From a virus: DNA of 45,112 nt. Below the pieces are notes generated by a model that worked only from the letters and a program-made list of their open reading frames with translations, ran no database searches and was not told the DNA's origin. The position numbers and the translations under genes were made by a program. Positions 16,656 through 23,753 of the stretch are shown here, piece after piece. The stretch's first letter is position 1, and every line of letters begins with the position of its first letter. Location of the stretch: positions 1 to 45,112 of IMG/VR virus record IMGVR_UViG_3300027708_000119; one strand, 5' to 3'.

Positions 16656-17829
16656 GAACTACTTTACCTACTACTGAACTGCCATTGAAGTGACTATTGC
16701 CTTTGATACACCACATGACAGGCACACCCACATTACCCCAGTTAGATATATCTGAATTGATATAGCCGTCGGTCAACATGATGACGCACTCAGGTGCGAG
16801 GTTTTCCTTTTGCATAAACTTAGGCACGCAGTCAGGGTCAGTTCCGCCACCCCCTGCAGGCTTAGTCGATTCTGTAACAGAGCATAGGTCATTACCAAGA
16901 TAGGTTTCGTGGTTCGCCACTCGTGTATCCCAATACAATAAGTCTAGCTTCTCGGGATTAACTTCGTCGCAAATAGATTTAACTTCACCTAAGAACTGTG
17001 CAAGTTCCTCCCCACCGATAGAGCCTGATGTATCTATGCCTACTAATATAGAACCAACCTTCTCGTCATAAGTTGATGGCATGACAATATCCATACCAAT
17101 GTATCGCTTATGCAACCGACGCCAAGTTGTTTGGTCTTTGCCTTTAGTAGTGGTCTTAACAAAATCACGCAGGGCTTCTTTCCAATCTACCTTCGGTGTA
17201 AGTAAGTCTTGCATTTCTCTTGATACATCACCGCCCATCTTACCCGCAAGAATTGCCCCTTGTCGCAGGGCTTTCTCAATCTCATTAACGACTTCTTCTT
17301 TCTCGGCTTCACTTGCGTTCTCCCAATCATGTTCGTCGAATCCTTGACCGCCATCACCACCCCCGCCACCGCCGTGCTCTTGTTCTAGCAAACGGAATAC
17401 TTCGGCTGAGTCCATGCCACGATACTTCTCATCTATCAAGCCCATGACATTTCCCTCTGCATCCATCGGCATCTCAACATCATAGCCATTGGGGTCATAG
17501 TCACGGATTTGTAGATTGATAACATAATCACAAGCGGCATTTGCTAACTGTGCGTTCTTCTTATGCAAGCTTTGCCATACAACTAGGTGACGATAAGCCT
17601 TGTGCATAGTTTCATGCAGTATTAGAAAAGCAAGTGCTTTGTCGTTCAAACTATCTACAAACTTGCGACCATAGATAACATCAAGACCATTTGTTTTAGC
17701 AGTCGGTGTCGTCTCATCTACTGTGACTTTGCCAACCATAAACAATCCCGAGAACAAACAAAAGTTCTTATGCTTCATGAGTTGCACATGGGTGCGTTCA
17801 ATGCGTTGTTCTGCTGATAACTTCGCCAT
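16645..17829 (-). CDS. Metallopeptidase-like/VWA protein (DUF2201-type)
   Basis: 394 residues. N-terminal zinc-peptidase motif HETMH (H72, E73, H76). A Gly-rich linker (about 152-163) precedes a C-terminal von Willebrand A domain with a full MIDAS: DTSGS (D266, S268, S270), GGT (T330) and TDG (D354). This HExxH plus VWA architecture is that of DUF2201-type proteins, which pair with MoxR AAA+ ATPases. The ATPase gene lies one small gene upstream. Likely role: metal-dependent binding partner that selects a target for remodelling; the target, phage or host, is unknown. Confidence 0.85.
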   Translation of the reverse strand: MAKLSAEQRIERTHVQLMKHKNFCLFSGLFMVGKVTVDETTPTAKTNGLDVIYGRKFVDSLNDKALAFLILHETMHKAYRHLVVWQSLHKKNAQLANAACDYVINLQIRDYDPNGYDVEMPMDAEGNVMGLIDEKYRGMDSAEVFRLLEQEHGGGGGGDGGQGFDEHDWENASEAEKEEVVNEIEKALRQGAILAGKMGGDVSREMQDLLTPKVDWKEALRDFVKTTTKGKDQTTWRRLHKRYIGMDIVMPSTYDEKVGSILVGIDTSGSIGGEELAQFLGEVKSICDEVNPEKLDLLYWDTRVANHETYLGNDLCSVTESTKPAGGGGTDPDCVPKFMQKENLAPECVIMLTDGYINSDISNWGNVGVPVMWCIKGNSHFNGSSVVGKVVHVE

Positions 17830-18061
17830 CTTCTTCTTCCTTTTCTAGTTTATTATTACTACCTTCATACGATTCAACTGCTTGACTAAACAGTCGGACT
17901 AATTCAATCGGTGTCATCTTTGCTTGCTCGATTGCCGTTGATACCAACATACTAACTAGCACGGACAGGACTACCCCTAACTCGATATTGGTTTCGGTAA
18001 ATATATCTCCGACCTTATCTTTAAGGGATTCCGCTTGATTTAATAATTCTTCATGTGTCAT
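17798..18061 (-). CDS. Small protein between MoxR and VWA genes
   Basis: 87 residues: an acidic N-terminal helix, a hydrophobic middle (ELGVVLSVLVSMLVSTAIEQ, about 27-46) that could be a membrane helix or a buried core helix, and an acidic tail. It lies between ATPase and VWA genes and overlaps the VWA start by 32 bp, so it probably belongs to the same complex. Function unknown. Confidence 0.6.
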   Translation of the reverse strand: MTHEELLNQAESLKDKVGDIFTETNIELGVVLSVLVSMLVSTAIEQAKMTPIELVRLFSQAVESYEGSNNKLEKEEEDGEVISRTTH

Positions 18062-18069
18062 ATAGTTCC

Positions 18070-19164
18070 TTAGAATAGGTATTGATTAGTACGCATCCAG
18101 TCTGCAAACGAGGTGCTTGTCAAGAATAATTTTTTCTTCTCGTCATTCTTCATGCCTGTCAAACAGAATACAGATTGCAATTCTTTAGGTGTCCGCTTCA
18201 GATACTCAAAGAACTTACCGATTGTTTCTCTATCCACACGCTGAACCGCAGAGAAAGCTAACAAGCACAAAGCCGCAGGACTATTTGGCACATTGGCAGT
18301 TGAAGGATTCTTAACTATCTCAGCCCAACTTGGTAGCGAGTCGGCGACTTCAACATATGCCATCAAATCTCTAGCTGCGGGTGCACCGATTGTTCCCTCT
18401 AACGCACAAATGGTTGTATTTACCGAGATACCTGCTCGAGCCTTAAGAATATTACTTGCTCTAGCAAGGGAACGAGGACTAACAAAAGACTTCTGTGCTT
18501 CCTTTGGGTTAAAGATATACTTGTTACCCGCTTGTGCTGAATCAAGATACGATGCCAAGCAATGCGGTGTTTCTTTTACCCATGCCAAAATCTCAGGGGC
18601 AATATCATTATCAACTGCCCATGCACCCCATGAGTCAGCATCAATCGAGCCGTCAGGATTAAAGCCTGCGTGAGGTTTTTTAACATTCATAACAATGAGT
18701 CGGTTGCGTGAGTGGGATTTCATTGTGTCGCCTACTCCGTCGCCTGTGTAGTTACCTGCCGTTACGACTATCGTTTTCTCGTGCAATGGGATACCCATAA
18801 TCATGCGTGGTTCATTAAGCATTGGGTGTAGCATATTCTGAACTGCTTGATGACCCTTAGTAAACTCGTCGATAAAGATAACCAATGGTTCGTTAAGATG
18901 AAAACCCCATTGCTCGTTCGGATACATACGAGTTGTCTTGGTGCTATGGTCAGGAATTGGAACACCGAGTTCGCCTAGTTCAATGTTTGGTGCATCAATA
19001 TAAATACCCTTGAACCCTGTGCGACGCACTAAGTTCTTATACATTGAAGTTTTGCCGACCCCCGGTTCACCAATAAGATGACATGTTCCGTTAGCACCGA
19101 GTGCGAGGATTTGATTTTCTGCTTCGATAAGAGTTGCAGACTTATTTAAAAATACTTCAGACAT
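18070..19164 (-). CDS. MoxR/CobS-like AAA+ ATPase
   Basis: 364 residues from MSEVFLNKS; AAAGG sits 8 nt upstream of this ATG, and an upstream in-frame ATG would lie in the element. Walker A GEPGVGKTS (32-40, K38), Walker B VIFIDE (D99, E100), sensor region TIVVTAGNYTG (about 135-145) and an arginine-rich NRL region follow, as in MoxR/CobS-type ATPases. These proteins remodel partners together with VWA proteins. It starts 22 nt after element copy 3 and begins the module ATPase, small protein, VWA protein. Confidence 0.9.
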   Translation of the reverse strand: MSEVFLNKSATLIEAENQILALGANGTCHLIGEPGVGKTSMYKNLVRRTGFKGIYIDAPNIELGELGVPIPDHSTKTTRMYPNEQWGFHLNEPLVIFIDEFTKGHQAVQNMLHPMLNEPRMIMGIPLHEKTIVVTAGNYTGDGVGDTMKSHSRNRLIVMNVKKPHAGFNPDGSIDADSWGAWAVDNDIAPEILAWVKETPHCLASYLDSAQAGNKYIFNPKEAQKSFVSPRSLARASNILKARAGISVNTTICALEGTIGAPAARDLMAYVEVADSLPSWAEIVKNPSTANVPNSPAALCLLAFSAVQRVDRETIGKFFEYLKRTPKELQSVFCLTGMKNDEKKKLFLTSTSFADWMRTNQYLF

Positions 19165-19185
19165 GGTAATACCTTTCATGATGGT

Positions 19186-19215
19186 GGACATTCTTAGGTG
19201 TTGCTAAGTTTGTCC
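19186..19215. repeat. 30-bp interrupted palindrome, copy 3 (T-type)
   Basis: GGACATTCTTAG, spacer GTGTTG, CTAAGTTTGTCC; identical to copy 6 and in opposite orientation to copies 1, 2, 5 and 7. It lies 21 nt before the MoxR-like start. Confidence 0.9.
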
Positions 19216-19229
19216 GTTGGTTTAACTGC

Positions 19230-20144
19230 TTAATAAAAATACTTCTCGTTGCGGTCATAGAAAGCTTTGCCTATCTCAACAGGCTCGGATTCAAAGATTT
19301 GTTCCTTAAACTGATACTTCAATACTTCATCAAACGACTTCTTGAACTGCTCAGATGTGCATGAGTTCCCCCAATAGTTAATAGACTTAATCATTACTGA
19401 TACTAGAGTATAGGCTAGGGTTAAATCACCAGATTGCTCAAATTGAGATACCCTAAGCAAAAAGTTAGTCCTGTTTTTTTCTACTTCTTTTAAGTCAACC
19501 CATCTACCCCAAACAAGTCTATGCCTATCTGTGCCACCCATAATAGTTCTAGCATCTTCCTCGCTATACTTAAAAGCATCTTGGGCAATCTTGAGCATAC
19601 TCGTGCCATACTCAATGAACTTAGCGTAGCGTTTGCGTAGTGCGTTCATTTCTTTCCGCTTAACCCGCCTACGATATTCTTGAATGGGGTTCTCGACTGC
19701 ACTATTCTCGGTGTTGATAATTAACTCTTGGTCAGCACTCTGAGGAATAAAGTAAGACTTGCCACTCCCATTTTGGAAATACCATTTGCCGTTATAAGAC
19801 TCGATGACACCCACCCCCCTGTTCAAGGTATAGTTGACGACAGTCTGAACAATAACCCCATGCCACCGCCCAATCTTTACTGATACTGTGCCATCAGGTT
19901 TCCACTCGACCACATCTCTACCATATACTTGAGCAGAGTATGTTTCTTGCCATTGCCCTAGCACACCATCATCAACGACCCGCATATTTTTGTTGATCGT
20001 ATAGCCGTTATAGCGTCGGTTTTGACCAAGCGGGCGACATTCTTTTGCCCGACCTCGGATTGGAGTTGTGCTATCGAACTTAGCTTTTGCTTCAGCATAA
20101 GTGCTTATGGTTTTAAGTCCTGCTGAATTACCGAATCCCCACAT
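19230..20144 (-). CDS. Unknown phage protein (304 aa)
   Basis: It starts at MWGFGNSAG, with GGAG 9 nt upstream; an upstream TTG in the same frame is inside the preceding gene. The N-terminal half is beta-rich with many Gly, Tyr and Trp. The centre has a basic helix (EYRRRVKRKEMNALRKRYAK, about 160-179), and the C-terminal half is helical. No known family was recognised. It ends 14 bp before element copy 3, at the end of its gene block. Confidence 0.6.
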   Translation of the reverse strand: MWGFGNSAGLKTISTYAEAKAKFDSTTPIRGRAKECRPLGQNRRYNGYTINKNMRVVDDGVLGQWQETYSAQVYGRDVVEWKPDGTVSVKIGRWHGVIVQTVVNYTLNRGVGVIESYNGKWYFQNGSGKSYFIPQSADQELIINTENSAVENPIQEYRRRVKRKEMNALRKRYAKFIEYGTSMLKIAQDAFKYSEEDARTIMGGTDRHRLVWGRWVDLKEVEKNRTNFLLRVSQFEQSGDLTLAYTLVSVMIKSINYWGNSCTSEQFKKSFDEVLKYQFKEQIFESEPVEIGKAFYDRNEKYFY

Positions 20145-20146
20145 AA

Positions 20147-20362
20147 TTAAAATCTCCAATCAAAAATAAAACAAGCCACGATAAAAATCCCACCACCAAC
20201 TAGCCCTACATAAACAAAGCCTAGAAATGCCTCAGCCAAAAACTCTAGCGTTTCTTTAGCATCAGACTTATAGCGGGTTATTGATGTGGCATAGGTTGCG
20301 TTGCGTGTTGCTTCATCCCATGTGCGTGGGGTAGGTCTTAGATTTTTCTCAAGCGAATTCAT
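20147..20362 (-). CDS. Small single-pass membrane protein
   Basis: 71 residues from MNSLEKNLR, where AGGAGG sits 6 nt upstream. A hydrophobic segment, FLGFVYVGLVGGGIFIVACF (about 46-65), followed by DWRF, predicts one transmembrane helix with a long cytoplasmic N-terminus. It could alter the host envelope early in infection. It overlaps its upstream neighbour by 14 bp. Confidence 0.65.
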   Translation of the reverse strand: MNSLEKNLRPTPRTWDEATRNATYATSITRYKSDAKETLEFLAEAFLGFVYVGLVGGGIFIVACFIFDWRF

Positions 20363-20726
20363 TGCCGTCCTCCTCATCTTCGGTAAATTTGTGGTTGAAG
20401 TCGGTGTTGGCATCTAGCACATCATATTTAAATGCTTCTGCCATACGGCTATACACCGCACGCATTTCATCAAAGGTTTCGCCACCCGCAGTTGATTTGC
20501 AGTAACCACATGGCTCGTTTTTGTCGTTGTAATACACTTCAGAGATTTCATAGTAATGCTCAACGACTTCTTGCCCCTCATGGGTATATCTATATGTTTC
20601 TTTAACAACACGATTGTTCCAATGCATATTTGCTTTCCTTTCTTGTTCATACTGTTGTTCTTTTTCCATCAATGCCCAAGCTTCATCTTCCTCGGGGGTA
20701 TAGTCTGCTAAAGTCCATGTTGTCAT
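20349..20726 (-). CDS. Unknown acidic, Tyr-rich protein
   Basis: 125 residues from MTTWTLADY, an ATGA junction with the preceding gene. A CGYC motif (about 71-74) resembles a redox or zinc knuckle, but only two Cys are seen. The C-terminus is acidic (FTEDEEDGNEFA). Element copy 4 lies 22 nt upstream, inside the end of the preceding gene. Confidence 0.6.
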   Translation of the reverse strand: MTTWTLADYTPEEDEAWALMEKEQQYEQERKANMHWNNRVVKETYRYTHEGQEVVEHYYEISEVYYNDKNEPCGYCKSTAGGETFDEMRAVYSRMAEAFKYDVLDANTDFNHKFTEDEEDGNEFA

Positions 20727-20911
20727 TTGCCACACTCTCTTTCATGTTGGACATTCTTAGGTTCAGCTAAGTTTGTCTTGGTTAATTTTCTAAGCTCTTC
20801 CCTTGTAAACCAAACTAATGCTTGAATCGAGGTCTTCGTAGTTTTACTGATTAGTGCCACACCAAGAGTCTGTATTGCTTTTTCTATTACTACGAGTTCT
20901 TCATCAGTCAT
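20723..20911 (-). CDS. Small helical protein whose C-terminus is encoded by element copy 4
   Basis: 62 residues. The helical N-terminal part (MTDEELVVIEKAIQTLG) looks genuine. The last ~17 residues (TNLAEPKNVQHERECGK) are translated through the 30-bp palindrome at 20749-20778 and the ribosome site of the next gene. The element may have inserted into, or been recruited as, the gene's 3' end. Confidence 0.6.
   Translation of the reverse strand: MTDEELVVIEKAIQTLGVALISKTTKTSIQALVWFTREELRKLTKTNLAEPKNVQHERECGK
20749..20778. repeat. 30-bp interrupted palindrome, copy 4 (T-type)
   Basis: GGACATTCTTAG, spacer GTTCAG, CTAAGTTTGTCT (the last base differs from the consensus C). It is the only copy inside a reading frame, 22 nt before the ATG at 20726. 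Confidence 0.9.
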
Positions 20912-21132
20912 CTAGTTTCCTTTAGGTCTAGTAACATATTGATTGCATGGTCGAGGTCTTCCCCATAGATACTGCGTAGGTCTGTGATTACCCTAGCCAT
21001 TTCTTTGCGGTCTTGTTGAGTGCCACCACCACCTCGGATTTCCCAAAACAATTCCAATACCTTGTCTTGGTCTTTCTCATCAGTAATAAACTGCGACAGT
21101 TCGTAATGCAAGTCTTTCATTTTGCTCATCAC
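20908..21132 (-). CDS. Small acidic helical protein, unknown function
   Basis: 74 residues: DEKDQDKVLELFWEIRGGGG and a helical remainder ending MLLDLKETR. ATGA junctions on both sides place it firmly in the operon. A second ATG one codon in is an equally good start. Confidence 0.6.
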   Translation of the reverse strand: MMSKMKDLHYELSQFITDEKDQDKVLELFWEIRGGGGTQQDRKEMARVITDLRSIYGEDLDHAINMLLDLKETR

Positions 21133-21335
21133 TTCTCTCCTTGTAATGCTTTGAACTTCGCTTTTGCGAGGGCAAGCGAGGTATAGCCCTGTGCTACTTC
21201 TTCATAATGTGCTAAAGAAAAGGGTTCATCGGGGTGCTCAGTTGCTATTTGCACCAAAGTCTTGAGTCGCCCTTCCATTTCTTCTATCGTGTCGAGCAAC
21301 TCGCTAATGCGTTGCCCCTTGTAATATTCCGTCAT
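21129..21335 (-). CDS. Small helical protein, unknown function
   Basis: 68 residues from MTEYYKGQR, chosen because it follows the stop of the upstream gene by one base. The segment ISELLDTIEEMEGRLKTLV is a short coiled coil. No motif suggests an enzyme. Confidence 0.6.
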   Translation of the reverse strand: MTEYYKGQRISELLDTIEEMEGRLKTLVQIATEHPDEPFSLAHYEEVAQGYTSLALAKAKFKALQGEK

Positions 21336-21336
21336 C

Positions 21337-21522
21337 TCAGTCCCCCGTTGTATTAAAGTATCTACCACTAAAACCTTCCATGAACCCCGCTTGGAACGCT
21401 TCTCTCATCTGAATTTCTTGCATACCAGTCAAGCCTTGCCCCCAAACCTTGTCCTTGCGGTATTTCGCCCACTCGTTGCTCATGATCCGAGCCATTGTTA
21501 AATACCCATCAGGTTCAGTCAT
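21337..21522 (-). CDS. Small protein, unknown function
   Basis: 61 residues from MTEPDGYLT, with AAGGGAG 5 nt upstream and an ATGA junction with the preceding small gene. The middle holds WAKYRKDKVWGQGLTG and a helical QAGFMEGFS. Function unknown. Confidence 0.6.
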   Translation of the reverse strand: MTEPDGYLTMARIMSNEWAKYRKDKVWGQGLTGMQEIQMREAFQAGFMEGFSGRYFNTTGD

Positions 21523-21695
21523 ACAAACTCCCTTATCCAATCAATATAAACTTCGTTAAACTCAAACCACCTAGCATGACGCTTGCGGTCAGGCACTTCA
21601 ATGGGGTAATTAACTAGCAGTCGCCCACCATTCCACCTTACTAGAGAATAGAACTCAGGCTTATTTGGTTTTCGATACAGTTTTATTACTAACAT
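21519..21695 (-). CDS. Small basic protein (58 aa), unknown function
   Basis: The peptide begins MLVIKLYRKPNK and ends YIDWIREFV. It closes an otherwise unexplained gap: ATGA junction downstream, 35-bp overlap upstream, and AGGGG before the ATG. Arg/Lys/Trp-rich, probably a small beta-alpha domain. Confidence 0.7.
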   Translation of the reverse strand: MLVIKLYRKPNKPEFYSLVRWNGGRLLVNYPIEVPDRKRHARWFEFNEVYIDWIREFV

Positions 21696-21858
21696 GTCGC
21701 CCCCCTAAAAATAACAAATGTAAAAACGGATTTCTTTCTGCTACTAACGCACGCTTTTCTGTTATGGTGAGTTCGGGGTTTTTTAATAGGTGAGTCAGAC
21801 TGTTGGCATTGCGTTGCTCGATCAGGCTTTCCCTGTTTCTAGATTTATAGGTTCTCAT
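21661..21858 (-). CDS. Small basic protein, unknown function
   Basis: 65 residues. LTITEKRALVAERNPFLHLLF (30-50, first 20 given here in part: LTITEKRALVAERNP) looks like a helix-loop-helix. Basic N- and C-termini. It begins in an ATGA junction with the upstream gene. Confidence 0.6.
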   Translation of the reverse strand: MRTYKSRNRESLIEQRNANSLTHLLKNPELTITEKRALVAERNPFLHLLFLGGRHVSNKTVSKTK

Positions 21859-22013
21859 TCTTTTCTTTCTAAGTCTATATCCACACCATCGTCGGTTATG
21901 TAAATCCCTGCAATCCCAACTGTGTAGTTGTCGTAAGTGCTAACAAACCGCACTTCCTTCTCAGGGTCTATTAGTTTTTCTTGCAATGCTTCTATTAGGT
22001 GTTTAACTTTCAT
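21855..22013 (-). CDS. Small acidic protein (52 aa), unknown function
   Basis: It begins MKVKHLIEALQEKL and ends DLERKE, with ATGA junctions at both ends and AAAGGA 4 nt before the ATG. The pattern helix then strands (VRFVSTYDNYTVGIAGIYIT) suggests a compact domain of a type common in phage early operons (HLI..L..LDPDKEV-like). Confidence 0.75.
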   Translation of the reverse strand: MKVKHLIEALQEKLIDPEKEVRFVSTYDNYTVGIAGIYITDDGVDIDLERKE

Positions 22014-22261
22014 GTTGTCCTTTTTGGGTTGAGTTGTTTGAGCATATCGGGGTTGTAAACTAGGTAATAGTTTGATTTGTTCATGGGGGCTACTGTGAAC
22101 TTCCTATTCTTTGCTATCGTGTCGCCACACTTGATACAGGTCAGCGGTTTGCTTTGCTCGATTAAGAACTTGGCACGTTTGCTATATACATAGACTTGGC
22201 AGTCCTTGGCGATATTGGCAATACAAAAGTAATTATGAGATTCGTGGTTTGCTCTGCTCAC
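22010..22261 (-). CDS. First gene of the early chain, possible zinc knuckle (GTG start)
   Basis: 83 residues from GTG at 22261, with AAAGGA 6 nt upstream. C-I-K-C at about 42-45 (TCIKCGD), with Cys13 and Cys21 nearer the N-terminus, could bind zinc. It is the first gene after the strong promoter at 22346-22374 and element copy 5, so it should be among the earliest made proteins. Function unknown. Confidence 0.6.
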   Translation of the reverse strand: MSRANHESHNYFCIANIAKDCQVYVYSKRAKFLIEQSKPLTCIKCGDTIAKNRKFTVAPMNKSNYYLVYNPDMLKQLNPKRTT

Positions 22262-22277
22262 TTTGATTCCTTTCGTT

Positions 22278-22307
22278 GGACAAACTTAGGTCTAGCTAAG
22301 AATGTCC
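22278..22307. repeat. 30-bp interrupted palindrome, copy 5 (A-type)
   Basis: GGACAAACTTAG, spacer GTCTAG, CTAAGAATGTCC, identical to copy 1. It lies in the leader, 38 bp downstream of the -10 box and 16 nt before the GTG start at 22261. Confidence 0.9.
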
Positions 22308-22345
22308 TGATTGATGTTGATAGATAAACTCCCACTTACCCATAC

Positions 22346-22374
22346 AGTATAACACAGAATCAAGACAATGTCAA
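22346..22374 (-). promoter_or_regulatory. Strong sigma70-like early promoter
   Basis: Minus strand TTGACA (22369-22374), 17-bp spacer, TATACT (22346-22351), with TGTGT directly before the -10. The start point is predicted near 22339. It drives the 22261-to-19230 gene chain. Confidence 0.8.
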
Positions 22375-22475
22375 GTGTTTGTCCTTGTAAGCCCTTGATT
22401 TGATTGGGAATTCTCTAGGGACATTTCTTTTGCGTCGCTCGCCATTTCGAGCCAGTTTCCTATGCTTTGGGCAAT

Positions 22476-22524
22476 AAAAAACCCCGCATATAGCGGGGTC
22501 AGGGTTAGTCGGGGTTTCCCCCGA
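22476..22524 (-). terminator. Tandem hairpins and terminator after paralogue A
   Basis: In the transcript order: hairpin TCGGGG/CCCCGA (22509-22524), then a terminator with ACCCCGC (22481-22487) and GCGGGGT (22493-22499) and a U tract from 22476-22480. The same two-hairpin order occurs after paralogue B. Confidence 0.85.
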
Positions 22525-22527
22525 AAG

Positions 22528-23124
22528 TTAGATGATGCCCAACTGTGTGCAGTATGTATGCAAGTCAAAATAAGATAAGTCTTTTGCCCATGCGTTTAAG
22601 TCTTTGATTAACTGCAAGCGTTGTGCTTCTGTTTCTTTTTCATCTTCTTTGCGAATAGAGTCAATGCGTTTTTGAATCTTGGTTGCTTCCTTCATCTTGG
22701 CAAGCGTAGGTGCTTTGAGCAAGTCTTTGGCTTTGTTCTCCAAATCCTCTACTGTCATGTGAGCAAAAAGAGCATCTTCTTTTGCCTTTTGTTCCGCCCG
22801 TTTTTCCGCCTTTTTAATGGAGTCGGCATCGTTTGACTTTGGCTTATCAATACCGAGTTTTTTGGAAAAAGTATTCCAACGAACATTTAAAGCATTTTCG
22901 GTAATATCAGGTTTAACTTCTAGGATTGCTTCTTGAAACAGTAAACGACCCATTTCGTATTGAGCATAGCTAGGGTTTAAACCGATGATGCGTTGATAAG
23001 TCAATACCGCTTCTTCTGCGGATTCGGTTGATTCAAAGAAGTTTACTGCACTTGCTTTGATGGATGCAGTTTGATTTTCGTCAAATGCGGATAACATTGC
23101 TTCGGTTTTAATAACAGTTTTCAT
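22528..23124 (-). CDS. Early coiled-coil protein, paralogue A
   Basis: 198 residues. The central part is a charged helix (DADSIKKAEKRAEQKAKED, about 96-114) followed by another helical stretch. Paralogue B at 23754 has the matching block NADSVKKAQKRAEAKAKLD and similar flanking text (WN.F...L / E.QKVQK), so the two arose by duplication. Each has its own upstream 30-bp element and two-hairpin terminator. Function unknown; strong early expression and high charge suggest a host-interacting or nucleic-acid-associated protein. The ATG is 28 nt after element copy 6. Confidence 0.7.
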   Translation of the reverse strand: MKTVIKTEAMLSAFDENQTASIKASAVNFFESTESAEEAVLTYQRIIGLNPSYAQYEMGRLLFQEAILEVKPDITENALNVRWNTFSKKLGIDKPKSNDADSIKKAEKRAEQKAKEDALFAHMTVEDLENKAKDLLKAPTLAKMKEATKIQKRIDSIRKEDEKETEAQRLQLIKDLNAWAKDLSYFDLHTYCTQLGII

Positions 23125-23152
23125 AATGCTTAGTTCCTATCGTTTAGGTTTT

Positions 23153-23182
23153 GGACATTCTTAGGTGTTGCTAAGTTTGTCC
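23153..23182. repeat. 30-bp interrupted palindrome, copy 6 (T-type)
   Basis: GGACATTCTTAG, spacer GTGTTG, CTAAGTTTGTCC, identical to copy 3. It is 38 bp downstream of the -10 box at 23221, the same distance as copy 5 from its promoter, although the element is inverted. Confidence 0.9.
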
Positions 23183-23220
23183 GTTGGTTTAAATAACTTC
23201 TACTACCACACTACAATCAC

Positions 23221-23249
23221 AGTATAACAGAGAATAGAATAGATGTCAA
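23221..23249 (-). promoter_or_regulatory. Strong sigma70-like early promoter for paralogue A
   Basis: Minus strand TTGACA (23244-23249), 17-bp spacer, TATACT (23221-23226), preceded by CTGT. The predicted start point near 23214 gives a ~90-nt leader containing element copy 6. Confidence 0.8.
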
Positions 23250-23256
23250 GCCCTTG

Positions 23257-23590
23257 TCCGAACATTATGGATTTGTTCGGGTATTGTTCTGCTTTGTTCC
23301 GTTTTGTTCTGTGCGTTGGAACATTGCAAAACCCTTATAGAATAAGGTCTAGCGGTCTATTATATGTATAATGTTATATTGTTATATTGTTATATTTTAT
23401 ATATATCGAAGTTAGAAAAATATATAGATTTATCATAATGTGCAATGCACTATGCGAAGGGGGTCTTTGAAAAACAAAATTCAGAAAAGTAGAAAATCGG
23501 GTGGAACATTAGAACAGTCCGAACATTGTAATGAAATCAAGGACTTAGCAGGAACAGTACAAAGAACATTACGAACAAATCGGAACAAAA
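23257..23590. other. Candidate replication origin or large operator
   Basis: A gene-free region with short repeats arranged around an AT-rich core. Left arm: TGTTC at 23274, 23285, 23295 and 23305 (10-11 bp apart). Right arm: GAACA at 23504, 23512, 23521, 23552, 23564, 23573 and 23583 (8-12 bp apart within groups). Extra GAACA copies are at 23260 and 23319. The core (about 23350-23435) has three adjacent GTTATATT units (23373-23396) and long A/T runs, then a near-palindrome GTGCAATGCAC (23440-23450). Inverted, helically phased binding sites flanking an easily melted core are typical of origins bound by an initiator. A repressor-looping region is the alternative. Confidence 0.5.
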
Positions 23591-23604
23591 CAAAATTGAG
23601 CTTT

Positions 23605-23634
23605 GGACAAACTTAGTTCTGCCTAAGAATGTCC
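23605..23634. repeat. 30-bp interrupted palindrome, copy 7 (A-type)
   Basis: GGACAAACTTAG, spacer TTCTGC, CTAAGAATGTCC. Unlike most other copies it has no start codon close downstream; it borders the origin-like region and follows the terminator of paralogue B. Confidence 0.9.
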
Positions 23635-23693
23635 GAGCCGAGCAGGGCTTATGCGTCGCTTACAACCAGTTCCCTTAAAAAAATTTAGTTAAT

Positions 23694-23748
23694 AAAAAAC
23701 CCAGCATAAAGCTGGGCTGGATAAAACAAGCTGGGGTTTCCCCCCAGC
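23694..23748 (-). terminator. Tandem hairpins and terminator after paralogue B
   Basis: Hairpin GCTGGGG/CCCCAGC (23730-23748), then terminator CCCAGC (23700-23705)/GCTGGG (23711-23716) with the U tract encoded at 23694-23699. The order matches that after paralogue A. Confidence 0.85.
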
Positions 23749-23753
23749 CCTTA

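Noticed and set aside
22371-22568. Leftward frame of 65 codons across the terminator after paralogue A
   Set aside because: It runs through the U tract, the terminator stem and the end of paralogue A; no ribosome site.
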